The notes beneath the pieces were generated by a model. The model saw only the letters and a list, made by a program, of their open reading frames with translations. It ran no database searches and was not told where the DNA came from. Below are positions 46,457 to 55,355 of a stretch of DNA of 64,000 bases, one piece after another. Within the stretch, counting starts at the first letter, position 1. Each line of letters opens with the position of its first letter. The DNA comes from Neoasaia chiangmaiensis (GTDB lineage Bacteria; Pseudomonadota; Alphaproteobacteria; Acetobacterales; Acetobacteraceae), in NCBI RefSeq assembly GCF_002005465.1, contig NZ_CP014691.1, positions 868,001 through 932,000 of the forward strand, in the 5' to 3' direction. The position numbers and the translations under genes are program-made.

Positions 46457-47638
46457 ATGAACGACGACAACCGCCCGCCCAACATCACACAGGCGACGGT
46501 CATGCCGAATGTAGAAAGCCACAACGCCCATCATGATTTCGATGACGAAGCTTTCGTGATCGACGAGCCCGACCCCGCGCCCAACACGCCGGCCGGGCGC
46601 GGCCAACGACTGGCGCGCGGCCTTCTGGCAACCTTCTTCGTCGGCATCGCGCTCTTCACGCTGCGCAATTTTCTGCCGGCGCTGCTGTGGGGATGCGTTT
46701 TCGCCATCGCCTCGTGGCCACTCTATCGCCGGGCGGAGCAACGCTTCGGCAAGGGAGACCTGCTGCCACTCCTGTTCACCTTGGGCATCGCGCTGATTTT
46801 CCTCGTGCCTCTGACCGTTGTCGGCTTCAAGGCAGCGGAGGAGGCGCAGAGCGTTCTCCACTGGATCGATGACGTGCGCCACAACGGCATTCCCATGCCG
46901 GACTGGCTTAATCGCCTGCCTTTCGGACGCAACCAGGCCGTCAACTGGTGGCAGACAAATCTCGTCAATCCGCAGCGCCTGTCGAAAATGCTGCACTCGT
47001 TCGATGCCGGCCACGGTATGGCCGTCACGCGACAGGTCGGATCGCAGGTAGCGCGCCGCGCGACACTGTTCCTTTTCTCGATCGTCACGCTGTTTTTCCT
47101 GCTCAAGGAAGGCAACGACATCAATCACCGGCTTCTCGTCGCCTCGCATCGCACGTTCGGTGAGCGGGGCGAGTCACTCGCGCGCCAGATCATCTCCTCC
47201 GTGCATGGCACGGTGGCAGGGCTGGTTCTCGTCGGGCTTGGCGAGGGCGCGCTGATGGGCGTGGCCTACGCCGTCGGTGGCGCACCGCAACCGTTGCTGT
47301 TCGCCATGCTGACGGCCGTGGCCGCCATGGTGCCGTTTCTCGCACTGCCCACCATTTTCTTCGCAGCGCTGCTAATCATGATGAAGGGCAGCATGATCGC
47401 GGCCATCATCGTCATGGCACTGGGCTCGGTCGTGATCTTCGTAGCGGATCATTTCGTCCGACCGTTCCTGATCGGCGGCAGTACGCAGATGCCTTTTCTC
47501 TGGGTGCTGCTCGGCATTCTCGGCGGCGCCGAGACATGGGGCCTGCTCGGCCTGTTCCTTGGCCCGGCCATCATGGCAGCCGTTCATCTGCTGTGGCGCA
47601 TCTGGAGTTCAGATTCGCCCCGGGAACATCTGCCGTAG
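46457..47638 (+). CDS. AI-2E family transporter (TqsA/YdiK-type permease)
   Basis: 393-residue membrane protein of the AI-2E transporter family. About eight helices are predicted, and the conserved C-terminal half contains GLVLVGLGEGALMGVAYAVGG and the HFVRPFLIGGSTQMPFLWVLLGILGG block. The first 50 residues are polar and acidic. The start at 46457 has GAGGA 5-6 nt upstream. The family includes exporters of quorum signal and Na+/H+-type antiporters; the substrate is not predictable. Confidence 0.9.
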   Translation: MNDDNRPPNITQATVMPNVESHNAHHDFDDEAFVIDEPDPAPNTPAGRGQRLARGLLATFFVGIALFTLRNFLPALLWGCVFAIASWPLYRRAEQRFGKGDLLPLLFTLGIALIFLVPLTVVGFKAAEEAQSVLHWIDDVRHNGIPMPDWLNRLPFGRNQAVNWWQTNLVNPQRLSKMLHSFDAGHGMAVTRQVGSQVARRATLFLFSIVTLFFLLKEGNDINHRLLVASHRTFGERGESLARQIISSVHGTVAGLVLVGLGEGALMGVAYAVGGAPQPLLFAMLTAVAAMVPFLALPTIFFAALLIMMKGSMIAAIIVMALGSVVIFVADHFVRPFLIGGSTQMPFLWVLLGILGGAETWGLLGLFLGPAIMAAVHLLWRIWSSDSPREHLP

Positions 47639-47677
47639 ATCGGAAATGCAGGAGATTGAAACCGCAGGGCAGGAATA

Positions 47678-47751
47678 TCGGGCAGGCGGGATTCGAACCC
47701 ACGACCCCCAGTCCCCCAGACTGATGCGCTACCAGGCTGCGCTACTGCCCG
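47678..47751 (-). tRNA. tRNA-Pro (GGG)
   Basis: Minus-strand cloverleaf of 74 nt. Acceptor stem CGGGCAG/CTGCCCG (7 bp), D arm with GCGC pairs, anticodon stem TCAGT/ACTGG with loop CTGGGGG (anticodon GGG), T arm GTGGG-TTCGAAT-CCCGC, discriminator A. CCA is not encoded. It lies between the AI-2E gene and merR, on merR's strand; no integration element is attached to it. Confidence 0.97.
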
Positions 47752-47759
47752 TCAGCCCT

Positions 47760-47797
47760 GCGGTAGAGGCCGTTTAGCAGCGCCTCGGGTCTACCGC
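47760..47797. repeat. Stem-loop between merR and tRNA-Pro
   Basis: GCGGTAGA (47760-47767) pairs perfectly with TCTACCGC (47790-47797). Inside the loop GGC and GCC can pair further. There is no U-run. It lies 9 bp upstream of the tRNA, so it could be a terminator, a processing signal or an unrelated structure. Confidence 0.55.
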
Positions 47798-47846
47798 AAG
47801 ATACGAACGCAGTGTTTTGTCGAAGACGCTGCCTCTGCGTCAAAGT

Positions 47847-48515
47847 TTAGTGCGGCAGCAACTGCCGGATCTCATCCAGCTCTTCCAGCACAGCCTGCAA
47901 CGTCCCGCGCAGATGGTTGCGCTGGGCACGCACCGCATTCAGGCGAGCCTGCCACTGTTCCTCGGATAGTGTGCTCGCCGGCATCACTGGAGCCGCTTCG
48001 GGTATCGCCGGATCCATCCCTGGCGATTCATCGGCGGATACAGTCTCGATAATCACAACCTCTTCCATTGTGACATCGCCCGATGGCGCCTCGGCGGTCG
48101 GTTCCGGCTCGATGTCCTCGACAGCCGGCTCCGGAATCGGCGGAATTTCCAACGGATCTTCTACGTCAACGAGATTCTCGGCTGTTTCAGGAACCTCAGG
48201 AACACCAGTGGGAGACGCGCTTTCGCCCCCTTCCCTCAGGACACGCTGAACGCCCTTGATGGTATATCCCTGAACGTAAAGCAGTTCCGAGATACGACGG
48301 AGGATCAGGATATCCTCCGGACGGTAATAACGCCGCCCACCACCACGCTTGAGCGGCTTGACCTCCGGGAAGCGCGTTTCCCAAAATCTTAGAACATGTT
48401 GCGGAACATGCAATTCATCCGCGACCTCGCTGATCGTACGATACGCATGCGGCGCTTTTTTCAGTCGTTCGCCACCGGCGGGTTCGTCGCTTGCCGCGTC
48501 GGTCTGAGACGTCAT
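47847..48515 (-). CDS. MerR family regulator
   Basis: 222 residues. The N-terminal MerR winged helix reads YRTISEVADELHVPQHVLRFWETRFPEVKPLKRGGGRRYYRPED. The centre is a long acidic, disordered Pro/Glu-rich stretch (about 100-180). The C-terminus is helical (EEQWQARLNAVRAQRNHLRGTL). No metal-binding cysteines, so it is not a metal sensor of the MerR type. The gene follows ihfA with one base shared (TGATG), an arrangement common in alphaproteobacteria. Confidence 0.85.
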   Translation of the reverse strand: MTSQTDAASDEPAGGERLKKAPHAYRTISEVADELHVPQHVLRFWETRFPEVKPLKRGGGRRYYRPEDILILRRISELLYVQGYTIKGVQRVLREGGESASPTGVPEVPETAENLVDVEDPLEIPPIPEPAVEDIEPEPTAEAPSGDVTMEEVVIIETVSADESPGMDPAIPEAAPVMPASTLSEEQWQARLNAVRAQRNHLRGTLQAVLEELDEIRQLLPH

Positions 48516-48838
48516 CAATGATCGCTTTCTGAGTCGTCGAGCCCGATGACGGACTCGCCGTTAACCTGTGCCTTCAGGATCTGGCTTGGCCGGAAAATCA
48601 TGACAGACCGCGGCAGGATTGGCACCTCGATACCGGTTTTGGGATTCCTGCCGGTACGGCGCCCCTTTTGCCTGACGGAAAATGTGCCGAAACCGCTAAG
48701 TTTGACCGATTCGCCTTTTTCAAGCGTCGCGGCAATCCGCTCGAGCACATTCTCCAGCAGTTCAGCCGATTCATGGCGAGATAGCCCCACCTGGGTATAA
48801 ATATGCTCGGCTAGATTCGCACGGGTCACGGTGGTCAT
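48515..48838 (-). CDS. ihfA: Integration host factor, alpha subunit
   Basis: DNA-bending histone-like protein of 107 residues. Family features are SGFGTFSVRQKGRRTGRNPKTGIEVPI and the beta-arm proline region ILPRSVMIFRPS. The last residues are an extra acidic tail. It overlaps merR and follows fabH, within the yceD-rpmF-plsX-fabH-ihfA-merR block. Its partner IHF-beta is encoded at the right edge of the window. Confidence 0.95.
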   Translation of the reverse strand: MTTVTRANLAEHIYTQVGLSRHESAELLENVLERIAATLEKGESVKLSGFGTFSVRQKGRRTGRNPKTGIEVPILPRSVMIFRPSQILKAQVNGESVIGLDDSESDH

Positions 48839-48910
48839 GACGTTACCGTATCATGGACAGAAGAAGGGTCAAATGAATCAAGCATCAAAGCCGGTCTGCC
48901 ACAACAAGGA

Positions 48911-49867
48911 TCAGATGCGGACCAGTGCCGAACCCCATGTAAGACCGCCGCCCAACGCTTCCATCAGCACGAGATCTCCTGGCACGATCCGTCCGTCGCG
49001 CACGGCCTCGTTCAGGGCCAGCGGGATGGAGGCGGCCGACGTGTTGGCATGACGATCCACCGTCACGACGACGCGTTCCGGCGGCAATGCCAGTTTACGC
49101 GCCATGCCGTCGATGATGCGCAGATTGGCCTGATGGGGCACCAGCCAACGCACATCCTCGGCACTGAGCCCATTCGCCCGAAGCGCCTCGTCGACCGCCT
49201 CGGACAGCTTCGCCACGGCGTGGCGGAACACCTCGCGCCCCTGCATACGAAGCGCCGCCCGATGTTCCCCATAGGACTCGTTGACGAAAAGCAGGTCGCC
49301 ATACTGCCCATCGGCATGAAGATGCGTGGAAAGAATGCCTTGAGTCTCGCCCTCGCGCGCCTCGAGCAGGACCGCCCCCGCGCCGTCGCCGAACAGGACG
49401 CAGGTCGCGCGATCGTTCCAGTCCAGTATGCGCGAATAGACTTCCGTGCCGATCACCAGCACGCGTCGCACCTGCCCGTTGCGGATAAAGGCATCAGCCG
49501 TGGCAAGCGCATAGATGAAGCCCGAGCACGCCGCGCTGAGATCGAAGCCGAAGCCGCCTGTGATACCAAGTTCGGCCTGTATGCGGACCGCAACCGCCGG
49601 AAAGGCCTGGTCGGGCGTTGCGGTGGCGACGATCACGGCGTCCACCTCCGAACTGTCCACGCCGGCGTATTCCAAAGCGGCACGCGCTGCTTTCATACCC
49701 ATGAACGTCGCCGTCTCATGGTCCCCCGCGATATGGCGCTGGGCAATGCCGGTGCGTGTGCGAATCCATTCGTCAGAGGTGTCGAGACGCGCCGCCAGTT
49801 CACCGTTCGTGACGATGCGCTCAGGCAGATAACCGCCGACTCCGGTCAGACAGGCGCGAACAGTCAT
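48911..49867 (-). CDS. fabH: 3-oxoacyl-[acyl-carrier-protein] synthase III (KASIII)
   Basis: Starts fatty acid synthesis by condensing acetyl-CoA and malonyl-ACP. The catalytic triad is C114 (SAACSGF), His in PHQANLRI (near 251) and Asn in HANTSAAS (near 281). Length 318 residues. The start at 49867 has AGAGGA 6 nt upstream. A GTG/ATG slightly upstream is not needed. It follows plsX by 92 bp, as in many bacteria. Confidence 0.97.
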   Translation of the reverse strand: MTVRACLTGVGGYLPERIVTNGELAARLDTSDEWIRTRTGIAQRHIAGDHETATFMGMKAARAALEYAGVDSSEVDAVIVATATPDQAFPAVAVRIQAELGITGGFGFDLSAACSGFIYALATADAFIRNGQVRRVLVIGTEVYSRILDWNDRATCVLFGDGAGAVLLEAREGETQGILSTHLHADGQYGDLLFVNESYGEHRAALRMQGREVFRHAVAKLSEAVDEALRANGLSAEDVRWLVPHQANLRIIDGMARKLALPPERVVVTVDRHANTSAASIPLALNEAVRDGRIVPGDLVLMEALGGGLTWGSALVRI

Positions 49868-49959
49868 AACATTCCTCTCAAGCACATCACGTGAGCACCT
49901 GATACGACATGAACAAGCTGATCACGATGCCACTTTCGACGGGCAAATACCGAAAAGGT

Positions 49960-51051
49960 TCAGATCGCCATCGACGAAGCCGTCGCGCGCTCTTCCTCAC
50001 CGTTGGCGGAAAACGCGCTGATCTGGTCCAGACGCGTGCGAATTTTCTCGTTGATGCCGTGTGTGACAGCATCCATCGCAACATCGATGGCCGCCGCGAA
50101 ACTCTCGGCATCCGCGCCGCCATGCGACTTCACGACAATACCGTTGAGCCCCACGAAGACCGCGCCGTTATAGCGGCGCGGATCGATCCACTCGCGCATA
50201 CGCTCCAGACCGGGGCGCACCAGCAGATAGCCGAGTTTTGTCAGAAAATTGGTTCGGAACACGCGACGCAGCAGAAGCGATGCCAGCTTGAGCGCGCCCT
50301 CGCCTGTCTTCAGGGCGATGTTTCCCGTAAAACCGTCGGTAACCACCACGTCGGTGGTGCCGGCCGTGATGTCATGCCCTTCCACGAAACCATGGAACTG
50401 TTCCGATAGCGCCGAGTCGCGCAGCATTTCGGCCGCTTCCCGCAGGCGTTCGTCGCCCTTGAGTTCCTCGACACCCACGTTGAGCAGCCCGATACGCGGC
50501 GACGGCAGACCGAGGACGGCCTTTGCGAAAGCTTCGCCCATCACGGCAAATTCAACGAGGTTACGGCTGTCGCAGGCGATATTCGCACCCAGATCGAGCA
50601 TCACGACATCACCGCGCGCGGACGGGTTGACGGCCGCCATCGCGGGACGGCTGATCCCGGGCAAGGTCTTGATAACGATTTTCGCCAATGCCAGCATGGC
50701 ACCGCTGTTGCCAGCGGAAACCACACCACCGGCCTCACCCGTCGCAACGGCGTCAATCGCCATCCGCAACGACGAATCCCGCAGACGTAACGCCGCCGTG
50801 GGCTTCATCTCCATGGAGATGGCCGAAGGCGCATGGCGGATTTCGCACATGCTCGCCGCACGGGGATAACGCGGAAGTTGCGAACGAAGCAGCGCCTCGT
50901 CACCGAGCAGCAGAACGCGGGTGCCGGGATGCCGGTCCGCCGCCAGTTCAAGCCCGGCCAGAACGATATCGGGCGCATGATCGCCCCCCATCGCATCGAC
51001 TGCCAGACAAAACGGCGCCGGTCCTGAAGCCGCCGCGTTCACATCACTCAT
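49960..51051 (-). CDS. plsX: Acyl-ACP:phosphate transacylase PlsX
   Basis: Makes acyl-phosphate for phospholipid synthesis (363 residues). Family motifs include LAVDAMGGDHAP, VVSAGNSGAMLALA and DLGANIACDSRNLVEFAVMG. Start ATG at 51051; a TTG at 51054 precedes it. Placed between rpmF and fabH, as in most bacteria. Confidence 0.96.
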   Translation of the reverse strand: MSDVNAAASGPAPFCLAVDAMGGDHAPDIVLAGLELAADRHPGTRVLLLGDEALLRSQLPRYPRAASMCEIRHAPSAISMEMKPTAALRLRDSSLRMAIDAVATGEAGGVVSAGNSGAMLALAKIVIKTLPGISRPAMAAVNPSARGDVVMLDLGANIACDSRNLVEFAVMGEAFAKAVLGLPSPRIGLLNVGVEELKGDERLREAAEMLRDSALSEQFHGFVEGHDITAGTTDVVVTDGFTGNIALKTGEGALKLASLLLRRVFRTNFLTKLGYLLVRPGLERMREWIDPRRYNGAVFVGLNGIVVKSHGGADAESFAAAIDVAMDAVTHGINEKIRTRLDQISAFSANGEEERATASSMAI

Positions 51052-51122
51052 CAACCCGCATCACCTCCCTCATGAACGGATCGACAGACTCCTGGAGCCC
51101 CCGATCCGCCAGGATTCACAGA

Positions 51123-51326
51123 TCAGACGCGAACTGCGGTCTTCAGCGTCTTACCGGCCGCGACGACTTCACGACCGTCGTAATGACCGCAATGCGCGCA
51201 GACGTTGTGCGGGCGCTTCAGTTCGCCGCAGTTGCCGCATTCGGCATGAGCCTGCACGGGCAGCGCATGATGGCTGCGACGCATGCCACGACGGGACGGC
51301 GAGGTTTTTCTTTTAGGGACGGCCAT
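51123..51326 (-). CDS. rpmF: Ribosomal protein bL32
   Basis: Large-subunit protein of 67 residues. It starts [20 protein letters not shown] and has the four-cysteine zinc motif (CGNC and CAHC). It lies directly upstream of plsX, in the typical yceD-rpmF-plsX order. The gap to yceD contains a stable hairpin (51366-51380). Confidence 0.97.
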   Translation of the reverse strand: MAVPKRKTSPSRRGMRRSHHALPVQAHAECGNCGELKRPHNVCAHCGHYDGREVVAAGKTLKTAVRV

Positions 51327-51365
51327 TTCCGGAGCCTCTTTCGCTTAAACCGCTTCGATTCTTCT

Positions 51366-51380
51366 CCCGGAAAATCCGGG
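51366..51380. repeat. Short perfect hairpin in the yceD-rpmF spacer
   Basis: CCCGGA-AAA-TCCGGG, 40 bp upstream of rpmF. It may be an mRNA structure controlling rpmF or an RNase processing site. No evidence for termination. Confidence 0.35.
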
Positions 51381-51464
51381 GCTGCCCGAAACGAAAATTT
51401 ATCATGACGATCAGGCGGGCGGCTCTAGCAGAGGATGCCCGATGCCGCAAGCATGACGTGCGAT

Positions 51465-52004
51465 CTAATCGCTGCGTTTCATCATATGCGACAGATTGGC
51501 GAAGGGCTTGAAGCCATCGTCATCTTCTTCACCGACATCGCGGGGCACCTCATCCACGGCCTGCTCCAGCCCGGCGCCCGGCTTGCGCGGGAAAGGCGTC
51601 AGAGCAAGCGCCAACTGCTCGACCGCGTAGGCGCCGAGATCGACATCGTTGCCTTCGTAAGGCTGCTCGTCGATGGCTTCGATGTCGAGCGCCTCGTCCT
51701 CAAGATACTGCTCAAGCGGCACGAAGCGGAAAACGAAATCCTCGGCAACAACATCGTCGAACGGCTCATTGGTGATGACGCAGATCTGCGTCAACGCGGC
51801 GGAAAGCCATCCCTCCGTCAGAATATTGCCCTTATCCGCCGCCGTCAGGCGATAACGGCAGGAGAAGCTCTGGATTCCCGGCAGTTCGAGACGCTTCGCA
51901 ATCCTCGCGCATTCCTCAGGCGTTGCCTCAACCGTTTCCGTATAAGCGTCACGCCCGAGGCGATGCAGCGGCAACCGGCGCGAAAATTCCGGTGTGATCG
52001 ACAT
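51465..52004 (-). CDS. YceD/DUF177 family protein
   Basis: 179 residues, acidic. Family features are the ICVITNEPF segment in the middle and a C-terminal PFANLSHMMKR. Homologues (YceD, ribosome-associated DUF177) are encoded upstream of rpmF in most bacteria and help 23S rRNA accumulation in plants. Usually four cysteines bind zinc; here they are reduced. The start at 52004 has AAGGAG 8 nt upstream. Divergent from bamE. Confidence 0.85.
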   Translation of the reverse strand: MSITPEFSRRLPLHRLGRDAYTETVEATPEECARIAKRLELPGIQSFSCRYRLTAADKGNILTEGWLSAALTQICVITNEPFDDVVAEDFVFRFVPLEQYLEDEALDIEAIDEQPYEGNDVDLGAYAVEQLALALTPFPRKPGAGLEQAVDEVPRDVGEEDDDGFKPFANLSHMMKRSD

Positions 52005-52149
52005 CTCTTTCTCCTTGCCACAATACCTGATGATCCAGGCGCCCCGGCGAACCATCGCGCATCTCGATTTATCCCAATGCGTTTTCCCAGCAATATGATA
52101 TCGTGCCCGGCGTTGACAGCCCCGCCACGCTCAGGCAGGCGAACGAGAG

Positions 52150-52794
52150 ATGAAAATCGGCCAAGGCAGACGAGGCCGCAGCAGAACCAGGATGATCCAG
52201 CCCGTGATGCAAAGCGCCTCGCCATCGGCACGCGATTCAAAGCCCACCTTTCGCGTAAGACGGTCTGCATTCCGACTGGCCACCTTCCTCGCCGCCGCAC
52301 CCCTGATGCTCGGCGGCTGCGCCGTGTTCGCGCCCATCCCGCAGTCACGCGGTTCGCTGATAGAGAAAACGGATTACGCCCAGCTGAAACCCGGCGTCAG
52401 CACACGCTCCGATGCGCTTGACCTGCTGGGCTCGCCCACCTCGCACGCCACATTCAACGACAACATCTGGATTTACGTCTCGATGGTGACGGCGCCGACC
52501 CCCCTCTCGTTTCCGAGCGTGAAGAAGCAGGACATCGTCGTCCTGGCGTTCGACAACGGTGGCGTCCTTCGGGAACTGGACACCCTGCACAAGAAAAACG
52601 GCATGTATGTCGGCATGGTCGGCGAAACCACACCAACACCGGGCAGCCACAACAACATCCTGCAGGAACTGCTTGGCAACGTGGGCCGCTATAACCCCAT
52701 GAGCAATATGGGAAGCACCTTCGGCGGCAGCCAGGGACCACTTGGCGGCAGTCAGGGAACAGGCAACGGCGGCCAGGGCAATTCCCTGCCCTGA
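52150..52794 (+). CDS. bamE: Outer membrane assembly lipoprotein BamE (SmpA/OmlA)
   Basis: Lipoprotein of the BAM outer membrane protein assembly complex. The lipobox is LMLGGC near residue 57 after a long, basic, start-uncertain N-terminus (ATG at 52150, 52192 or 52207). The BamE core has LKPGVSTRSDALDLLGSPT and DIVVLAFDNGGVLREL. The C-terminal 60 residues are Gly/Ser/Gln-rich with repeated GGSQG units, longer than usual. It lies 10 bp from the convergent sensor kinase. Confidence 0.9.
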   Translation: MKIGQGRRGRSRTRMIQPVMQSASPSARDSKPTFRVRRSAFRLATFLAAAPLMLGGCAVFAPIPQSRGSLIEKTDYAQLKPGVSTRSDALDLLGSPTSHATFNDNIWIYVSMVTAPTPLSFPSVKKQDIVVLAFDNGGVLRELDTLHKKNGMYVGMVGETTPTPGSHNNILQELLGNVGRYNPMSNMGSTFGGSQGPLGGSQGTGNGGQGNSLP

Positions 52795-52804
52795 TCGCGT
52801 TGTC

Positions 52805-54181
52805 CTATAGCGGCAGCGTCAGAACCACTCTCAACCCGCCCAGCGCGCTGTGACGCAAGCGGATCGTCCCGCCATGCGCGTGCATGATATCGCGCGCGAT
52901 GGTCAGCCCTAGGCCGTTCCCACCCGCCAGGCCACCGCCCTCTCCCGAATCGTAGGCGCGAAAGACCCTTTGCCGCTGGAATGCCGGAATACCTGGCCCA
53001 TCGTCATCCACCGTGATTTCGACGTGGCGTGACAGCGGCTTGAGCGAGAATGCCATCCGCCCGCCATGCCGGCGCGCATTGTCCGCCAGGTTCGTCAACA
53101 CACGCCGCAGCGCATCCGGCCGCACCATGACAATGCAGGGCTTCTCCGCGTGCACGTTGATGACGGTCCCGCCGGCCCGCGCCGCCGCCTGCGCCACCTC
53201 ATCCACCAAGACCTTCAGATCGGTCGCAACCGGCTCCTCGGCCCCCTCGCCGCGCGCGAAGGACAGATAGCTGCCGATCAGCCGTTCCATTTCCTCGATG
53301 TCAGCCACCATATCATCGATGTCGGGTTTCAGATCGGCGCTCCTGAGCGTTCCTTCCGTCGGAAACATCGCCAATGTAAGACGCAGGCGGGTCAGCGGTG
53401 TCCGCAGATCATGCGACACCCCCGCCAGCACCGCCGTACGCTGGGCCACGAAACGAACGACACGCGCCTGCATGCGGTTGAAGGCGACAGCGGCTTTGCG
53501 CACTTCCTGCGCGCCTTCCGGATGGATCGGACCGAGATCGCGCCCCATGCCGAACGCTTCCGCCGCTTCGGCCAGGCGCCGGATGGCGCGCACCTGATTG
53601 CGCGTGAACAGGCCGGCAATCATGAACAAAAGCAGGGAACTGCCGACCGCCCAGACGACGAACAGCCAGATCGGCCCCACATCGAGACGCTTGCGCGGGG
53701 CGATGACCTCAAGAACATCGTCACCGAAAGGGATTTGAATGCGTACGCTCTGCGCATCCGCGTTCCAGTCGATATGACAATCGACGTGAAACGTCAGGTC
53801 GATGGAGTGGGCAAGATCCTCATCCATGGGACCCAGCACACCCACCGACGAACGACCCGTCAGATGGGCATGGCGGCGCAAGGTGATGTCCAACTGCGTT
53901 CGTTCTCTTGCACGCGCCAGAATCCAGACTGAGTCCTGCGGGTGACGCGCCAGCATGTCCATCGTCAGCGCCAGTTCGCCAACTACCCCGTCGGACAGGC
54001 GACGCGACACCACATTCAGATAGTTGCCGTAAAAAAGCTCCAGCGCGATCGACTGGGTCACCAGCAGGGGAATCAGAACGATCAGCAAAGACCGGCCCAG
54101 AAACGATCGGGGCAGAACCCGGCGGACAACCTTCTCCCCGCGTCGTCCCCAACGACTCCAGTGTGCAACCGCCATGCGCAT
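52805..54181 (-). CDS. Sensor histidine kinase, EnvZ type
   Basis: Membrane kinase of 458 residues. TM1 is about 30-50, a periplasmic domain of about 120 residues follows, and TM2 is about 170-192 with HAMP after it. The phospho-acceptor is H257 in VSHDLRTPL. The N box NLADNARRHG, G1 box DDDGPGIP and G2 box GGNGLGLTI are intact. It overlaps petR by one base (TGATG), so kinase and regulator are a coupled pair. The signal sensed is unknown. Confidence 0.92.
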   Translation of the reverse strand: MRMAVAHWSRWGRRGEKVVRRVLPRSFLGRSLLIVLIPLLVTQSIALELFYGNYLNVVSRRLSDGVVGELALTMDMLARHPQDSVWILARARERTQLDITLRRHAHLTGRSSVGVLGPMDEDLAHSIDLTFHVDCHIDWNADAQSVRIQIPFGDDVLEVIAPRKRLDVGPIWLFVVWAVGSSLLLFMIAGLFTRNQVRAIRRLAEAAEAFGMGRDLGPIHPEGAQEVRKAAVAFNRMQARVVRFVAQRTAVLAGVSHDLRTPLTRLRLTLAMFPTEGTLRSADLKPDIDDMVADIEEMERLIGSYLSFARGEGAEEPVATDLKVLVDEVAQAAARAGGTVINVHAEKPCIVMVRPDALRRVLTNLADNARRHGGRMAFSLKPLSRHVEITVDDDGPGIPAFQRQRVFRAYDSGEGGGLAGGNGLGLTIARDIMHAHGGTIRLRHSALGGLRVVLTLPL

Positions 54182-54870
54182 CAATGTCCGGGCTTCAGAA
54201 CATATCCCTTGCCGCGCACCGTTTGCAGAAAACGGGGCTCACGGGGGTCGGGCTCGATACGCCGTCTCAGTCGGGTGACCTGCACATCAACAGCGCGCTC
54301 ACCGATTTCATCCAGATCCAGCGCCCGCGCAATTGCCTCACGCGACATCACGTCGCCGGGCCGTTGCGTCAGCACGCTGAGCAGGGCCGCCTCCCCGCCG
54401 GTCAGATGAATTGCGCCATCCGGCCCATTCAACAGTCCCCGGGCCGCATCGAATTCCAGTTTCCCAAGCCGAAGGGCTCGTGGCGCAGCGTTCACCGGCG
54501 GCGCATGATGCCGCAGATGCGCACGCAGCCGTAACAGCAGTTCACGCGGTTCAAACGGCTTGCCCAGATAATCGTCCGCCCCGGTTTCCAGTCCCGCGAT
54601 ACGATCGGCCGGCTCGCCGCGCGCGGTCAGCAACAGGATCGGTAAGGAAAAGCCTGCCTCGCGCAGTCCACGCGTCAGATCCAGTCCGCTTTCGCCAGGC
54701 ATCGTGATGTCCAGAACAAGCGCATCCGGTGCCATCACAGCCATCACCTTGCGGGCCTGCGCGGCATCCTCCGCGGTCGTGACCCGGTATCCCTGCTCCA
54801 TCAGGTAACGTTGCAGAAGGCGCAGCAGCCGTCGATCGTCGTCGACGACAAGAATATGTTCGCTCGTCAT
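54181..54870 (-). CDS. petR: OmpR-type response regulator, PetR-like
   Basis: 229 residues: receiver with DDD at 10-12, phospho-acceptor D54 and Lys in GKPFEP, then an OmpR winged-helix DNA-binding domain (VDVQVTRLRRRIEPDP, RTVRGKGYVL pattern). Start and context (MarR-family PetP just upstream) match PetR, required for cytochrome bc1 and respiration in Rhodobacter capsulatus. It overlaps petP by 4 bp and the kinase by 1. Confidence 0.85.
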   Translation of the reverse strand: MTSEHILVVDDDRRLLRLLQRYLMEQGYRVTTAEDAAQARKVMAVMAPDALVLDITMPGESGLDLTRGLREAGFSLPILLLTARGEPADRIAGLETGADDYLGKPFEPRELLLRLRAHLRHHAPPVNAAPRALRLGKLEFDAARGLLNGPDGAIHLTGGEAALLSVLTQRPGDVMSREAIARALDLDEIGERAVDVQVTRLRRRIEPDPREPRFLQTVRGKGYVLKPGH

Positions 54871-55355
54871 GCAGCGTCCAGATCGCTCATCAGTTGGCCT
54901 AACACCCGGCGGAATCCCTCGACCGCCGTCCCGCCGGCACCGCGATATGCCTGAATGAGCCGCTCGCGCTGGAGATCGAACATCGCCGCTTCCAGAAGGC
55001 GCCCTTTTTCCGTCAGGAACAACAGCTTCAACCGCCTGTCCTCGGTTTTGCCGCGCCGTTCCACAAACTCGCGCGCCACCAGTTCCTGCAGGACGCGATT
55101 CAGGCTTTGCTTCGTGATATGAAGCATCTGAAGGATGCGCGTCATCGTCATGCCCGGATGCGTGGCGATCAGGAAAAGAACACGCTGGTGCGCCGGGCCG
55201 AGATTCTCTCGCTGCAGAATGTCATCGCAGACCCGTGCCAGTTCCCGCCCAACCCGCAACATCGATTCGTAACCCAGCCGCAGCTGCTCTTCCCGAAGGA
55301 ACAGATGCGCGCTGCCCGCCACATCGCCGGCACGACCGGACGCGCCACCGTTCAT
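54867..55355 (-). CDS. petP: MarR family regulator, PetP-like
   Basis: 162-residue winged-helix regulator: GMTMTRILQMLHITKQSLNRVLQELVAREFVERRGKTEDRR is the recognition helix and wing. In Rhodobacter, PetP works with PetR. It overlaps def and petR by 4 bp each (ATGA), so it is translated together with both. Ligand unknown. Confidence 0.82.
   Translation of the reverse strand: MNGGASGRAGDVAGSAHLFLREEQLRLGYESMLRVGRELARVCDDILQRENLGPAHQRVLFLIATHPGMTMTRILQMLHITKQSLNRVLQELVAREFVERRGKTEDRRLKLLFLTEKGRLLEAAMFDLQRERLIQAYRGAGGTAVEGFRRVLGQLMSDLDAA

Noticed and set aside
47641-47840. Open frames spanning tRNA-Pro on the plus strand
   Set aside because: They run across a clear tRNA gene and its flanks; no coding signs.
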